Shown here piece by piece: positions 63,868 through 64,000 of a stretch of 64,000 bases of DNA; position 1 is the stretch's first letter, and every line of letters begins with the position of its first letter. The stretch spans positions 1-64,000 of the IMG/VR virus record IMGVR_UViG_3300033144_001700; one strand, given 5' to 3'. The notes below the pieces were generated by a model, which searched no databases, had not been told where the DNA came from, and saw only the letters and a list, made by a program, of their open reading frames with translations. This DNA is from a virus. Made by a program: the position numbers and the translations under genes.

Positions 63868-64000
63868 CTTCGCCGAAGCCACGGTGCGTCGGGCAGTACA
63901 GGCGGTTGTACTTGCCGGTGTCGTTGTCGCAACCATCCTCGAAGCACTCCCACACTTTACGGCCCGCACGCTTGATTCTGACAGGGCCATTCTTGGCGGT
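63854..64000 (-). CDS. Partial zinc-finger-like protein (C-terminus)
   Basis: 48 codons plus stop, open to the window edge. Contains WECFEDGC and YCPTHRGFGE, a C-x5-C ... C-x2-H metal-binding-like pattern. The stop lies between the -35 and -10 boxes of the ligase promoter. Only the end of the gene is visible. Confidence 0.55.
   Translation of the reverse strand, partial: TAKNGPVRIKRAGRKVWECFEDGCDNDTGKYNRLYCPTHRGFGEVDTP

Overview
The window is a 64 kb piece of a tailed double-stranded DNA phage genome (class Caudoviricetes). Every gene I accept lies on the minus strand, so transcription runs from right to left. Major tail protein, tail chaperone-like genes and a 1402-residue tape measure are present and I see no sheath, which suggests a siphovirus with a long flexible tail. 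The host cannot be named from the sequence. GTG and TTG starts, GTGA/ATGA overlaps, two promoters that would give leaderless mRNAs, and a cobalamin-dependent ribonucleotide reductase would fit an actinobacterial or similar host, but that is inference. No tRNA, integrase, repressor, lysis gene or replicative helicase was recognised, and both window ends cut genes.

Layout in + coordinates. 1-19171: tail and capsid module in reverse order, running from an XkdF-like prohead protease (19171) through scaffold-like protein, major capsid protein, decoration-like and head-tail joining proteins, tail tube, chaperone-like pair and tape measure to a fibronectin-type tail protein and a repeat-rich tail protein. 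The last carries a frame-breaking 14-bp tandem duplication. 19260-29968: accessory block of about 30 mostly small genes, including a C5-cytosine DNA methyltransferase, a sigma-factor-like gene, membrane peptides, ThyX and a HAD phosphatase. 30003-38688: packaging module (small and large terminase, portal, MuF-type head protein fused to a kinase-like domain) with a class II ribonucleotide reductase between TerL and portal. 38681-48739: DnaX clamp loader, a 959-residue B12-binding radical SAM protein, a FliA/WhiG-type sigma factor, a uracil-DNA glycosylase-like protein, a sliding clamp, a RecB/Cas4-type nuclease, and an SbcCD complex whose SbcC is split at the zinc hook. 48805-50850: small zinc-binding genes, a gamma-glutamylcyclotransferase-like gene, and a long gene-free leader that folds into a large structured RNA. 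50924-64000: DUF932-like protein, MazG-like protein, RecA, nuclease, single-strand DNA-binding protein with an extreme poly-aspartate tract, family A DNA polymerase, dCTP deaminase, TOPRIM protein, delta and delta-prime clamp-loader subunits, a third sigma-like factor, a histone H1-like protein and an ATP-dependent DNA ligase.

How it works together (inference). The phage carries most of a replisome of bacterial type: PolA, beta clamp, gamma/tau, delta and delta-prime subunits, SSB, primase-like TOPRIM protein, ligase and RecA. It also carries its own dNTP supply: RNR, dCTP deaminase, ThyX and a MazG-like protein. Three sigma-like proteins and a family of TTGACA-type promoters suggest phage-directed temporal transcription. 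Two large proteins, NrdJ-type RNR and the radical SAM protein, point to cobalamin dependence. The least explained items are the structured RNA at about 50380-50790, the MuF-kinase fusion and the radical SAM protein.
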